39,032 bases of DNA. Source: Promethearchaeota archaeon (GTDB taxonomy: Archaea; Asgardarchaeota; Lokiarchaeia; Sigyniarchaeales; SOKP01). Below, piece by piece: positions 1 to 8,103 of the stretch. The stretch spans positions 1 through 39,032 of the forward strand of contig JAEOTP010000040.1 in assembly GCA_016839765.1 (NCBI GenBank), in the 5' to 3' direction. A program made the position numbers and the translations under genes. Positions within the stretch are counted from its first letter, which is position 1; each line of letters begins with the position of its first letter. Under the pieces are notes generated by a model. It ran no database searches and was not told the DNA's origin. It saw only the letters and a list, made by a program, of their open reading frames with translations.

Positions 1-175
1 AAAACTAATCCTTGATAGATCAACATCTGCAAAAAAAACTTTACTAATTCTACTTTTAAATTTAAATGTTGACATCCTTGAGATTTAGGAATAATTGAAT
101 ATAATATGTTTTTAGTTATCCATTAATTTAATATTTATGTAAGAAAAATTAAAAAAAGTTGAATTATAAATAAGT

Positions 176-652
176 ATGTCTAAAATTAAGAATATACTTC
201 TTGTATGTGCTGGAAATACAGCACGTTCTCCTGCAGCTGAGTATTTGGCAAAATATTATGCTAAAAAATATAATGTGAACTTATATTTTGATTCTTGTGG
301 CTTTTTTAACGCCTTTTCTTATATGCAACCAGAATCTAGAGAATATTTAGAGTTGAAAGGGATAAAACCTTCAGATTTTAGGCCAAAGATTTTAAATAGA
401 ACTCTATTAGAAAAACAAGATTTAATAATAACAATGGAACAATCTCAATCAAACGATATTATCAGAAATTATCCACAAATCAGCGACATTGATAAAAAAA
501 CTTTTACATTGAAAGAATTTAATGATGATAAAGGCAATCTAGATATCATTGACCCTTATTACACAAGTTATACCGTCTATAAGAAAGTACTTAATACTAT
601 TGATACCAATATTGAGATCATGATAAAAAAAATAATAGAAATGAATAAATAA
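176..652 (+). CDS. Low-molecular-weight protein tyrosine phosphatase-like protein
   Basis: A 158-residue cytosolic protein of the LMW-PTP/arsenate reductase fold. The P-loop signature C-x5-R-S is at residues 11-18 (CAGNTARS), right after the first beta strand (KNILLVC), as in the family. An Asp-Pro pair at 126-127 (DPYY) is placed like the general-acid DP motif near the C-terminus. Length is normal for the family (about 150). Known members dephosphorylate tyrosine or act as arsenate reductases; the sequence does not decide which, though the retained DP motif favours a phosphatase. The gene starts at ATG without an obvious Shine-Dalgarno. It is followed after 74 bases by a macro-domain gene on the same strand, which may be co-transcribed. 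Confidence 0.85.
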   Translation: MSKIKNILLVCAGNTARSPAAEYLAKYYAKKYNVNLYFDSCGFFNAFSYMQPESREYLELKGIKPSDFRPKILNRTLLEKQDLIITMEQSQSNDIIRNYPQISDIDKKTFTLKEFNDDKGNLDIIDPYYTSYTVYKKVLNTIDTNIEIMIKKIIEMNK

Positions 653-726
653 AGTTAATTTAGTGGATTTATGATATATTAAAATACTAAAAAAAATTAA
701 ATATCAATTGTTTAATTAAATATTTA

Positions 727-1260
727 ATGAACAAATTAACCTTTAATGATACTACTATAGAAATAGCCGTAAATGACATAGTTAACGCAGAATGCGATGC
801 TATAGTTATTCCTACTAATAGTAGGCTCTTACCTTCTGGAACAATAAGATGCAAAGTATTACGAAAAGCAGGTTCACAAGTACAAGTTGAATGTAATCGA
901 ATAATGCAAAAAATATCAAATATTTCTATGGGAGAAGTAGTTATAACATCTGGAGGAGATCTTAATTCAAAATTTATATTACATATTCGATCTGGTCATG
1001 ATAAAAAGAAATTAATTTTAGCAACCTGGAATTCATTAAAATTAGCTGATCAAAAAGAAAACATAAAGTCAATTTGTTTTCCTCCGATTTCATTAGAGGT
1101 TATTGGTTTCAATGCTCAAACTTGTGCTGAAATTATCCTCTCAACTATTAAAAAATATGTTTTGGAGAGGAATGTAAACATTAGAAATATTTCAATTTAT
1201 CTTGAAACTCTACCAGATTATAAAGAATTTGAAAAGACATTAGATAACTTGAATAAGTAA
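727..1260 (+). CDS. Diverged macro-domain (ADP-ribose-binding-like) protein
   Basis: A 177-residue single-domain protein that matches the macro fold in order: a strand with CDAIVIPTNSRLL at residues 23-35 (usual form D-AIVNAAN), a helix ending RKAG, MGEVVITSGGDL near 68-79 (usual GEA-x-x-T-x-G-x-L), a FILHIRSG strand, a W-NSL-x-A helix, and SICFPPIS near 115-122. The Gly-rich loop that normally follows the Asn is replaced by PSGTIRC, so ADP-ribose hydrolase activity is doubtful and the ligand may differ. Macro proteins usually bind ADP-ribose, O-acetyl-ADP-ribose or related nucleotides. The gene ends 12 bases before the stop of the convergent gelsolin-like gene. Confidence 0.75.
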   Translation: MNKLTFNDTTIEIAVNDIVNAECDAIVIPTNSRLLPSGTIRCKVLRKAGSQVQVECNRIMQKISNISMGEVVITSGGDLNSKFILHIRSGHDKKKLILATWNSLKLADQKENIKSICFPPISLEVIGFNAQTCAEIILSTIKKYVLERNVNIRNISIYLETLPDYKEFEKTLDNLNK

Positions 1261-1272
1261 TATCTTTTTTAG

Positions 1273-1884
1273 TTATACTTTTTTTTTAAAAAAATCTTTA
1301 CCAGATAAAATTTTAAGCTCAGAAATCAACCAACAAACTTCTTCATAAGTTGATGATGATTTAAAGATTTCTTCTGTTTTCTTCTTAACTTCACCATCAG
1401 TTATTTTTTTTTCTCCTTTTGTTATAGATAATTGAAGCTTCGCAAGCTCTCTACATAATCCTTTATAACCTTTATTTTTCTGAGCGAGTTCATATGCTGC
1501 TAGACTTATTTCAGCAATTAGATCTGGTTCTATTCCTGCTTCGATAAGTTCTTTAGTATCCTCTATTTCTAATTCTAGTTCAGGGCGTTTTTCCACAGCT
1601 TCAGTTTTGGTTTTCCCACCTTTTAAAGCATCCATAATTGCTAAAAATCCTCCAAATTCATTATTTTGTTGAATTATTTGAATTTTAGCAGTATTTTCTC
1701 TTGACTGATTCAATAAATTTGCCTTTTTCAAACTTAAGTCTTTTTTCTTTTTAGATGCTTTTTTACCCTGCCACAAGTAAATCATTTTGTTCTCATCAAT
1801 GAGATAAACCCTACTACTGTCATTAAAATCAACTGCTGTAGTTTTTCTCAATGCACCATTTTCAGCAACATTATATAAGAGCAA
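1273..1884 (-). CDS. Small protein with N-terminal gelsolin-like domain
   Basis: A 203-residue protein. Residues about 1-85 look like one gelsolin repeat: a strand RVYLIDENKMIYLWQGKKAS (residues 25-44) followed by a Lys-rich helix and a second strand AKIQIIQQNNEFGGFL. This matches the family pattern of a hydrophobic strand, 'iy-x-W-x-G-k-x-a' and a late 'E-x-x-x-F' element. Residues about 95-203 are helical, charged and unrecognised. The start is TTG; a stop codon lies immediately upstream in frame and a GGTG ribosome-binding sequence sits a few bases before it. Single-domain gelsolin-like proteins are known from Asgard archaea, where gelsolin homologues act on actin. Actin binding here is inferred from family only. 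Confidence 0.7.
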   Translation of the reverse strand: MLLYNVAENGALRKTTAVDFNDSSRVYLIDENKMIYLWQGKKASKKKKDLSLKKANLLNQSRENTAKIQIIQQNNEFGGFLAIMDALKGGKTKTEAVEKRPELELEIEDTKELIEAGIEPDLIAEISLAAYELAQKNKGYKGLCRELAKLQLSITKGEKKITDGEVKKKTEEIFKSSSTYEEVCWLISELKILSGKDFFKKKV

Positions 1885-1988
1885 TTATAGCACCAATAGA
1901 AAATCTATTTTGCTTTTTAGATTCTTTATTAATATATTAGAACTAATCAAATTTATTATTTAATTTTACAGAAAAAATAAAAAAGAAA

Positions 1989-3122
1989 TTATTGACATTT
2001 TTCTGGATTTAACTGACAAAATCTAAGAGACGATACTAAATCATCTTTGCCAATCAATCCTAGAATAAAATCGTCTCCATGTTCTTTTACTATAAGTAAT
2101 TGTGGTTTTGTCTCCATTTGTACAAATTTCTTCATAACCTGTTTTCCTGAATCATCATCGTAAATAGAAGGAAAATCATTTAATTTTCTCATCGTATATC
2201 CAACAATAAATTCTGATCTTTGCTCAACAGGAACTTTCTTAATATCATCAATATGGATAATTCCAATAATTAAGCCGTTTTTTATTACTGGAAAATATTC
2301 CTTTTTATATAGCATGAAAAATTGACTAATTGCTTCCAATAAAGTTAAATCAAAAGGTATTTCTAATCTTGGTACACTAATCATATCTTTTGCATTCAAG
2401 TGTGAAAGCCTTTCTTCATTTAAAACTTGAAGATATGATTGTCTTGTTTGATTATTTAGAAATGAACCAATGAGAATTAACCATATCCCGTTTAGTCCGA
2501 ATAATAGGAATTGTATAAAACCATAAGCTATGAGTCCATATGCGAAAAAAGTCCCAACTCTTGAGGCAGTTTTGGTAGCGGAAACTAAATCTTTACGTTT
2601 AGCCCATAGGGTTGCTCTTAAAATTCTACCACCGTCAACTGGAAACGCAGGCAATAGATTAAAAAGCCCTAAGCCTATATTAGAAATTCCAGAGTAAAAT
2701 AAAGTTATAGCTACTCCTAAAGGCAAACTAAGTGGAAGAGTATACAAGAATACTACTAATAAACCTCCAATTAATAAACTAGAGAGTGGTCCAACGGCAG
2801 AAATGATTATTTCACTCTTAGGTGTTCTAGGTTCTTCTTCAATCTTCGATGCTCCTCCGAATAAATATAGTTCAATCTCTTTAACTTTCAATCCATATCT
2901 TTGGGCTACAATAGAGTGAGCCAATTCATGAACTAAAATTGATGCTAATATGATTAATCCGTTAATTATTCCAACCAATAGTAGATCAATTAAAGATACG
3001 GTAGGAACCAATGTAGCATAAAAATTTGCAGCATAAAATCCCACTAAACCAATTATCAATAATGTACTTATACGTAATTTAATTTCTATTCCATAAATTT
3101 TACCGATTTTTATATTTAACAC
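1989..3122 (-). CDS. Site-2-protease family (M50) membrane metalloprotease with CBS pair
   Basis: A 377-residue integral membrane protein. The zinc motif HELAH is at residues 65-69 inside a membrane helix, and the third-ligand motif NLLPAFPVDGGR spans about 155-166 with Asp163. Five to six hydrophobic helices fill residues 20-225. Residues about 243-370 form two CBS-like units (AKDMISVPRLEIPFDLT..., then VGYTMRKLNDFPSI...), the usual C-terminal regulatory domain of the Rip/SpoIVFB-like archaeal subgroup, which may bind adenine nucleotides. These enzymes cleave substrates within the membrane; the substrate here is unknown. The first codon is GTG, preceded by GAAGG at about 11 bases. It is transcribed divergently from the hydroxyacyl-CoA dehydrogenase gene. 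Confidence 0.9.
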   Translation of the reverse strand: MLNIKIGKIYGIEIKLRISTLLIIGLVGFYAANFYATLVPTVSLIDLLLVGIINGLIILASILVHELAHSIVAQRYGLKVKEIELYLFGGASKIEEEPRTPKSEIIISAVGPLSSLLIGGLLVVFLYTLPLSLPLGVAITLFYSGISNIGLGLFNLLPAFPVDGGRILRATLWAKRKDLVSATKTASRVGTFFAYGLIAYGFIQFLLFGLNGIWLILIGSFLNNQTRQSYLQVLNEERLSHLNAKDMISVPRLEIPFDLTLLEAISQFFMLYKKEYFPVIKNGLIIGIIHIDDIKKVPVEQRSEFIVGYTMRKLNDFPSIYDDDSGKQVMKKFVQMETKPQLLIVKEHGDDFILGLIGKDDLVSSLRFCQLNPEKCQ

Positions 3123-3464
3123 CTCAAAAATAAACCTTCTTATAAAATTTTAAAATAATTACAAAAAACCCCAATAGTGTTTTCTAATATAAACTACTAA
3201 ATAGGATATAAATTTCTATGTATTATTACGATAAATTAATTTTGCCCTTATGATTATAAATAAAAATATAATCTGATACTGCTCTTTTAGATAAAAACCT
3301 TAAAAATACGATTAATTTAAGAAAATTAATATAACTTTTAAGGAAATAGATCATCGTATTACCTTTTCAGATAAAGAAAATGTCAAAAGTTATAAAAAAA
3401 ATAAGATTTAATTATTTATTAAAATCTTAAATTAAAATTATATTAAAGAAGGTTGAAATTAAAA
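3123..3464. promoter_or_regulatory. Divergent intergenic region, 342 bp
   Basis: The stretch separates the S2P protease gene (minus) from the hydroxyacyl-CoA dehydrogenase gene (plus) and must hold both promoters. It is almost entirely A/T with no open frame of note and no RNA gene that I can recognise. A TATA-like box for the plus-strand gene (TTATAAAA, about 3390-3397) would place transcription start near 3420. A perfect 7-bp inverted repeat lies just over that point and is listed separately. Confidence 0.5.
3403..3428. promoter_or_regulatory. Inverted repeat over the predicted start of transcription
   Basis: Arms AAGATTT (3403-3409) and AAATCTT (3422-3428) are perfect inverse complements with a 12-base spacer. 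They lie about 10-30 bases after a TATA-like box and about 37-60 bases before the dehydrogenase ATG. That is a sensible place for a repressor operator, but arms of this composition can arise by chance in AT-rich DNA. Confidence 0.3.
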
Positions 3465-4649
3465 ATGGTTGATGTAAAAAATGTATTAGTTCTAGGTGCT
3501 GGTTTAATGGGAAGTGGCATTGCTCAAGTATCTTTAATGGCAGGTTATAATGTTATTCTAGTAGATATAAAAGATGAATTTGTAGATAGGGGTTATGCTA
3601 AAATCGAGGAAGGTATGAAAAAGCTCGAAGCAAAAGGCGCTTTAGGAGGAGTAACTGCTGCAGATATTATGGTTAAATGCACAAAATCAATAGACTTAGC
3701 ATCTGCTGTCAAGAACGTTGATATGGTTATTGAAGCAGTAATAGAAAAAATGGATATTAAAAAGCAGGTCTGTAAGACAACAATGGATAATGGACCTTCA
3801 CATGTTATATTTGCAACAAATACCTCTACAATGAGCATTACGGAAATAGGTAAAGATTCAGGAGCACCGGATAGAGTATGTGGTATGCATTTCTTTAATC
3901 CTGTACCTTTAATGAGATGTATAGAAGTTATTAAGGGGGCTAACACATCAGATGACACATTTAATACTGCCATGGATTTTGCAGGTAAATTACCTTGCTT
4001 GAGGGGTCAAAGATATATTGCTCCTGTCTTAAAAGATAGACCCGGCTTTATTGTAAATAGAATGAATGCTCCAGTTATTATCTATTTGCACTGGGCTTTT
4101 GATGAAGCTGATAAACGAGGTATCCAATGGGAACGTTTAGATGCTGATGCGGGTGGTAAAATGCCAATGCCACCTTGTGTTTTGACAGATTTTACTGGTA
4201 TAGACACAAACTTTCATATTATGAATTATTATAAAGAAACTCTTTCTCCTGATTTTGAACCTGGAAAAGTTATAAAAGAATTAAATGAAAAAGGAGATTT
4301 AGGTCCAAAAACCGGAAAGGGATTTTACGATTGGAGCCAAGGAAGAGACTCAATTATGGAGAAAATTAAAAAAGCCGAACCAGCAGGCATATTTGATTTA
4401 AATACAATCTTTGCTATCATGTTAAATGAAGGCTGCCGTATCTTAGATGAAGGTATTTCAAGTGGTTTCAAAGTTATTGATGATGCAAACATGGCGGGAA
4501 TGAATGCACCAGGCCCTTTTGGTGCTGGAAAAAAGAACTATGAAGCATGGGCCAAGGTTTTAAACGATTTAGCCGACAAAACAGGTAAAGAATATTTTCG
4601 GCCCATAGACTTGATGAAATCTGGAGAATTCCTTAAAATGCGAAAGTAA
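3465..4649 (+). CDS. 3-hydroxyacyl-CoA dehydrogenase
   Basis: A 394-residue cytosolic enzyme that oxidises 3-hydroxyacyl-CoA to 3-oxoacyl-CoA with NAD. The Rossmann motif GAGLMG is at residues 11-16; the catalytic His is His142 in MHFFNPVPLM; the C-terminal dimerisation domain begins at DRPGFIVNRMN. A second, shorter copy of the C-domain starts about residue 310 (DLNTIFAIMLNEGCRILDEG), as in many archaeal versions. I prefer the ATG at 3465 because GAAGG-type ribosome-binding sequence precedes it by about 8 bases; a TTG four codons earlier (3453) is the alternative. With the next gene, an enoyl-CoA hydratase, it could form two consecutive beta-oxidation steps. No thiolase or acyl-CoA dehydrogenase lies nearby. 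Confidence 0.93.
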   Translation: MVDVKNVLVLGAGLMGSGIAQVSLMAGYNVILVDIKDEFVDRGYAKIEEGMKKLEAKGALGGVTAADIMVKCTKSIDLASAVKNVDMVIEAVIEKMDIKKQVCKTTMDNGPSHVIFATNTSTMSITEIGKDSGAPDRVCGMHFFNPVPLMRCIEVIKGANTSDDTFNTAMDFAGKLPCLRGQRYIAPVLKDRPGFIVNRMNAPVIIYLHWAFDEADKRGIQWERLDADAGGKMPMPPCVLTDFTGIDTNFHIMNYYKETLSPDFEPGKVIKELNEKGDLGPKTGKGFYDWSQGRDSIMEKIKKAEPAGIFDLNTIFAIMLNEGCRILDEGISSGFKVIDDANMAGMNAPGPFGAGKKNYEAWAKVLNDLADKTGKEYFRPIDLMKSGEFLKMRK

Positions 4650-4657
4650 TTTAATTA

Positions 4658-4685
4658 ATTCTTTAATTTTTTTTATTCTTTTTAA
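4658..4685 (+). terminator. T-rich terminator after the dehydrogenase gene
   Basis: Soon after the stop codon come several T runs (eight T, then five T) without a stem. Such oligo-T stretches on the coding strand are the usual intrinsic terminators of archaea. Confidence 0.4.
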
Positions 4686-4715
4686 TTGAAAAATTTATTT
4701 TGAAATTAAATTCTG

Positions 4716-4833
4716 TCCGATTTTTAAAATTTTTCTAAGAATGATTAAAATTTGAAAGTTTTTAATTTTAAAAATTATTTAACTATTTGTTTTAAAATAG
4801 AATATAATTAGATTGAAATAAGAAAAAATCGGA
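4716..4833. repeat. Widely spaced 10-bp inverted repeat upstream of enoyl-CoA hydratase
   Basis: TCCGATTTTT at 4716-4725 and its exact inverse complement AAAAATCGGA at 4824-4833 flank 98 bases of nearly pure A/T. The right arm lies about 20 bases before the start codon, near the expected transcription start after the TATA-like stretch at 4800-4810. The CCGA core stands out in this composition. It could be a pair of regulator half-sites; no partner is known. Confidence 0.25.
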
Positions 4834-4852
4834 TTAAAAAAAGGTTATTAAA

Positions 4853-5806
4853 ATGACGGAAGAGGCTAAATTTGAACATATAAAAATTGATTGGCCACCA
4901 TTGAAAGATGAAGAAGGAAATGTGATTCGCGAAGGAACCATTGATGGAAATTATGCTGTGATTTCAATTAATCGACCAGACAGATTAAATGCTTTAACTG
5001 AACAAACGGTCGCAGAAATTTCTCGAGCCCTCAGAATCATGGAAATGGATGGATCAATTCGAGCTGTAGTTTTGAGAGGCACGAAAGATTTTACAAAAAA
5101 GCCTGCTTTTTCGGCGGGTGCAGACCTCGCAGCAATGGTGGATCCAAGATTAAAAATGAATGTTCCCATGCATATGAGTATGGCAATGAGAATAAGACAT
5201 CGAGAGTACGACGAGATGGAACAATTTTCCAAACCTTTAATTGCTGCTGTAGATGGATTTGCTTTGGGCGGAGGATTCGAAATAGTTTTAACTTGCGATA
5301 TTGTTATTGCAAGTGATAGAGCCATTTTTGGGACACCAGAGATCCATCGTGGAATTTTTTCATCAAATGGAGGAGTTACAAGATTAACTGAAAGAATTGG
5401 ACTCAATAGAGCCTTGCGCGTAGGTTATTTTGGAGAACAATTTGATGCAAAAATTATGCTTGATTGGGGTTTGGTGACTTGGATGGCTCCTGCTGGAGAG
5501 GAATTCGAAAAACTAGTTCATGAAAAGGCAAAATGGCTCAGTGATGCTCCAACAACTGCTTTATTTATTATAAAGAAATGCGTCAAGTTTGGAACCCGAT
5601 ATCCACAATTAGGAATTATGATGGAGCAACTTGGTTTTGGCGTTAATAGCGCAAGTTTTGATTCTAAAGAAGGAATTGCGGCATTTAACAGGAAAGTCAG
5701 ATGTCCTGTCTGCAATGGTAAGGGCAAAATGGAAGATGGTAGTGCTTGTAAAAATTGTGGAGGAAGAAAAAGAATAAAGGACACTCCACACTTTAAAGGT
5801 CTTTAA
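4853..5806 (+). CDS. Enoyl-CoA hydratase/isomerase with C-terminal CxxCxGxG zinc-type tail
   Basis: A 317-residue crotonase-superfamily enzyme. The oxyanion-hole loops are FSAGADL (residues 86-92) and GGGFE (139-143). Both crotonase catalytic glutamates are in place: Glu143 in GGGFE and Glu163 in TPEI. This supports hydration of 2-enoyl-CoA to 3-hydroxyacyl-CoA, the step before the upstream dehydrogenase. Unusually, the crotonase domain is followed by CPVCNGKG (284-291) and CKNCGG (299-304), the paired Cys-x-x-Cys-x-Gly-x-Gly style of DnaJ zinc fingers. The family normally ends near 260-270 residues, so this is an added mini-domain of about 35 residues. It probably binds zinc and may mediate protein contacts; its role is unknown. 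Confidence 0.93.
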   Translation: MTEEAKFEHIKIDWPPLKDEEGNVIREGTIDGNYAVISINRPDRLNALTEQTVAEISRALRIMEMDGSIRAVVLRGTKDFTKKPAFSAGADLAAMVDPRLKMNVPMHMSMAMRIRHREYDEMEQFSKPLIAAVDGFALGGGFEIVLTCDIVIASDRAIFGTPEIHRGIFSSNGGVTRLTERIGLNRALRVGYFGEQFDAKIMLDWGLVTWMAPAGEEFEKLVHEKAKWLSDAPTTALFIIKKCVKFGTRYPQLGIMMEQLGFGVNSASFDSKEGIAAFNRKVRCPVCNGKGKMEDGSACKNCGGRKRIKDTPHFKGL

Positions 5807-5850
5807 TTAAGCTAAAATACTCTTTTTAAATTTTTTTTCTTTAAAAAATA

Positions 5851-6405
5851 ATGTGGCATGATATCAATATTGTAGAAGAAATTAATGATGGAACTCTTTT
5901 CTTAAGAAAAATATCTAAAGAAGATAATCATTTTTTTTATGAGAGCTTAAAGGATAAGAATATAACTGATTATTTATCTTTAGGTCCTTTAAGATCATTA
6001 GATCATTCAAAAAGTTTGATTAAAAATTATCTAAAGTATTGGGATAAATACATCCAATTCAATTACATAATAGAATTTAGAGAAGGTTCTAAACCTCTCA
6101 AGATTGGCTCTGTAAGTTTATGGAGCTTAAGTTGGCAGCACAAGAGAGCCGAAGTTGGAGTATGGCTTATTCCAAATTATTGGAAAAAAGGAATTGGTAA
6201 AAGCACTCTAGAAATGATAAAAAACATAGCATTTTCTCATCTTAAACTTAATCGGCTTCAAGCACATATCGCTTTAAAAAATTTAAGGTCAATAAATGCT
6301 TTTAGAAACTCTGGGTTTAGAGAGGAAGGAATTTTGAAAGAATATCTAAATTTGAATGGTAACTTTCATGATGCTATTATATTAGCATGTTTAAAGGAAG
6401 TTTGA
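5851..6405 (+). CDS. GNAT-family N-acetyltransferase (RimJ/RimL type)
   Basis: A 184-residue acetyl-CoA-dependent acetyltransferase. The N-terminal strand LFLRKISKED, the central AEVGVWLIPNYWKKGIGKS (acetyl-CoA pyrophosphate loop around 111-117) and the late strand-helix LNRLQAHIALKNLRSINAF plus SGFREEGILKEY are typical of the RimJ/RimL branch, which acetylates protein N-termini or small molecules. The substrate cannot be told. The gene is preceded by a T-rich stretch, and its last 15 bases overlap the 3' end of the convergent longin-like gene. Confidence 0.88.
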   Translation: MWHDINIVEEINDGTLFLRKISKEDNHFFYESLKDKNITDYLSLGPLRSLDHSKSLIKNYLKYWDKYIQFNYIIEFREGSKPLKIGSVSLWSLSWQHKRAEVGVWLIPNYWKKGIGKSTLEMIKNIAFSHLKLNRLQAHIALKNLRSINAFRNSGFREEGILKEYLNLNGNFHDAIILACLKEV

Positions 6406-6816
6406 CAATAAAGACCTTATTCCCTTAGATTTTAATACTTCTTCAAGATCATTTGAAAATGATTTAAAAATATTAATATTTCCATTAAAATCTATTAAAT
6501 AGCGCTTAAATTTGGCGATAAATTTATCAAAAATTTCCTGTGCTAACCGATCAATTGATTTTTTCCTCGTATTTTTATCATCCACTTTCACAATCAAATG
6601 ACATAGTTTTTCTGGATGAGTATAAAAATAAAATTCACTTTTATTTAATTTTAAAGTGACTAGACTTTCGCTAAAACGGTATTTAGTAAATCGACAAATT
6701 TGATCAAAATAACTAGCAATTAAGCGGTAATCATATTTCTCATTAAAATTACCGTCTAGTGTATGATTAAACAATGGAATTCCTGTATTAGATAAAATAA
6801 TGATTTCTTGGATCAA
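6391..6816 (-). CDS. Longin-like small protein (tentative)
   Basis: A 141-residue protein with a start that reads as the longin fold: strand MIQEIIILSNTGIPLF, a helix DYRLIASYFDQICRFTKY, paired strands (SLVTLKLNKSEFYFYTHP, LCHLIVKVD) and a long helix with IDRLAQEIFDKFIAKF. Longin and related domains in eukaryotes occur in SNAREs, adaptor complexes and TRAPP, and they are expanded in Asgard archaea. The fold call rests on secondary-structure pattern only, so I hold it loosely; a roadblock-like relative is possible. The start is TTG with no in-frame ATG available upstream. It is the last of a minus-strand run after the two helical proteins, separated from them by about 120 bases. Confidence 0.5.
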   Translation of the reverse strand: MIQEIIILSNTGIPLFNHTLDGNFNEKYDYRLIASYFDQICRFTKYRFSESLVTLKLNKSEFYFYTHPEKLCHLIVKVDDKNTRKKSIDRLAQEIFDKFIAKFKRYLIDFNGNINIFKSFSNDLEEVLKSKGIRSLLSNFL

Positions 6817-6933
6817 TTTTATCCAGAAAAAATATTCATTTTTGCATATTTAATAATTTCTTAAATAAAGTATAGATCTTAGATAAAATTTAAAATAGTT
6901 ATTAATCCGCTAATACAAGAGATGAGTGAGAAA

Positions 6934-8082
6934 TTACCTTGTTTTTGTAAAATTTACTAATTTTTCTCTAATTTCTTTAAATTTATTTAGTGCTAATGAA
7001 AAATCTCCTTTATCTAATGCGCTTAATGCCTCTTTATTCATAGAAATAAGGTTTCCTCTGAGGTTTTCAAATTTATCATATGCTTCAATTTTAGATTCAA
7101 TATCTGCAATGTATTTAGAATATTTATCCACATAATTTAATTTTCCAATGAATCTTGATATTTTTATAATTTGCTTACAATTATTTATAGCGTCATTAAA
7201 TAAGAAATTTTTAATATTTTGTTCGATTAAATTCTCTAGGCTTTCGATATCTTTTATAAGTTTATTATACTTTTGTTCCGCATCAAGGATTGATCTCTCT
7301 TTAATTTTTAACTCTTTTTGATAATCAGGAAAGGATTTCTCTTCAATTATTTGGTTTATAGAATTTAATAATTTTTTAGCTTCATCAAATTTATACTCAT
7401 CTGTTAATTTTGTAATTTCTTCCATTGAATTTTCAATTTCCTCTCGAAAATCATAACTAGTCTTAAGTTCAGTAAACATAGCTTCCATTGTCCCCCATCG
7501 TTCCAATAAAGCAGTATTCTTAAGGTTTTTTAAAAGGGGTTTTGCTTTTTGGAGAGTTTCCCTTGATAATATTACGTTATTAGTGCTTAAATAACTTTCT
7601 AATTGTATTTCCAGCGGTTCTAATTGGCTTTTTATTTTATTTTGCTCAGTAGAATATCTATTCCAAATTTTCTGTTCTTCTTCAAATAATTCTTTTATTG
7701 ATAAGTTTGGACTTAATTCAATTATTTTATCATATTTTTGCTTGAATTTTTCAACTACTCCATGAGCTTCCTCAAATCTTTTATTATTAGATAATTCTTC
7801 AAATATAATTTTTAAATCTTCAAAATCGTCAACGATAAAAGATTTTTGGTCTTCTTTTTCAATAATTTGATATATATTGGTTATAAATTTTTCTTGTTCC
7901 CTTATTATAGAATTCATTTCAACTTTTTTTGCATGGTCAATAATTTCTTTTGCGGTTTTTATAGCATCATCATATTTGCCCATAAGGTAATGATTATTTG
8001 CAATTACCTTTAACTCGTCAATCTCTGAAATAATGATGATCTTTTTTTTCCTATCTTCCAATCTTTCTGGCTCTAAACTCAT
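6934..8082 (-). CDS. Helical-repeat/coiled-coil protein related to the gelsolin-headed neighbour
   Basis: A 382-residue, highly charged, almost wholly helical protein without signal peptide or membrane segment. It begins with TPR-like hairpins (HYLMGKYDDAIKTAKEIIDH near residues 30-50) and continues as coiled coil. Segments such as FEELSNNKRFEEAHGVVEKFKQKY correspond in order to segments of the next gene upstream (FDNLNKAEEYKEAHKIVMEFRKKY), so the two are probably paralogues, this one lacking the gelsolin-like head. ATG at 8082 is chosen; a GTG three codons earlier (8091) is possible. Only 21 bases separate it from the upstream gene, so they are likely co-transcribed. Function unknown; a structural or scaffold role is an inference. 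Confidence 0.7.
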   Translation of the reverse strand: MSLEPERLEDRKKKIIIISEIDELKVIANNHYLMGKYDDAIKTAKEIIDHAKKVEMNSIIREQEKFITNIYQIIEKEDQKSFIVDDFEDLKIIFEELSNNKRFEEAHGVVEKFKQKYDKIIELSPNLSIKELFEEEQKIWNRYSTEQNKIKSQLEPLEIQLESYLSTNNVILSRETLQKAKPLLKNLKNTALLERWGTMEAMFTELKTSYDFREEIENSMEEITKLTDEYKFDEAKKLLNSINQIIEEKSFPDYQKELKIKERSILDAEQKYNKLIKDIESLENLIEQNIKNFLFNDAINNCKQIIKISRFIGKLNYVDKYSKYIADIESKIEAYDKFENLRGNLISMNKEALSALDKGDFSLALNKFKEIREKLVNFTKTR

Positions 8083-8103
8083 TAAAAACACAAATAAAAA
8101 AAT

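Noticed and set aside
1-88. A plus-strand frame open from the left edge to a TAG at 86-88, possibly the tail of a gene
   Set aside because: Only 28 codons with no recognisable motif; at this base composition such a stretch is expected by chance fairly often. A longer left flank would settle it.
3593-3973. Minus-strand open frame of 126 codons inside the dehydrogenase gene
   Set aside because: It lies wholly opposite a gene with clear catalytic motifs, and its translation shows no domain; it is a shadow of that gene.
4816-4850. TCCGATTTTT/AAAAATCGGA arms as a terminator hairpin
   Set aside because: The arms are 98 bases apart and the right arm is directly before a start codon, so a transcription terminator is unlikely.
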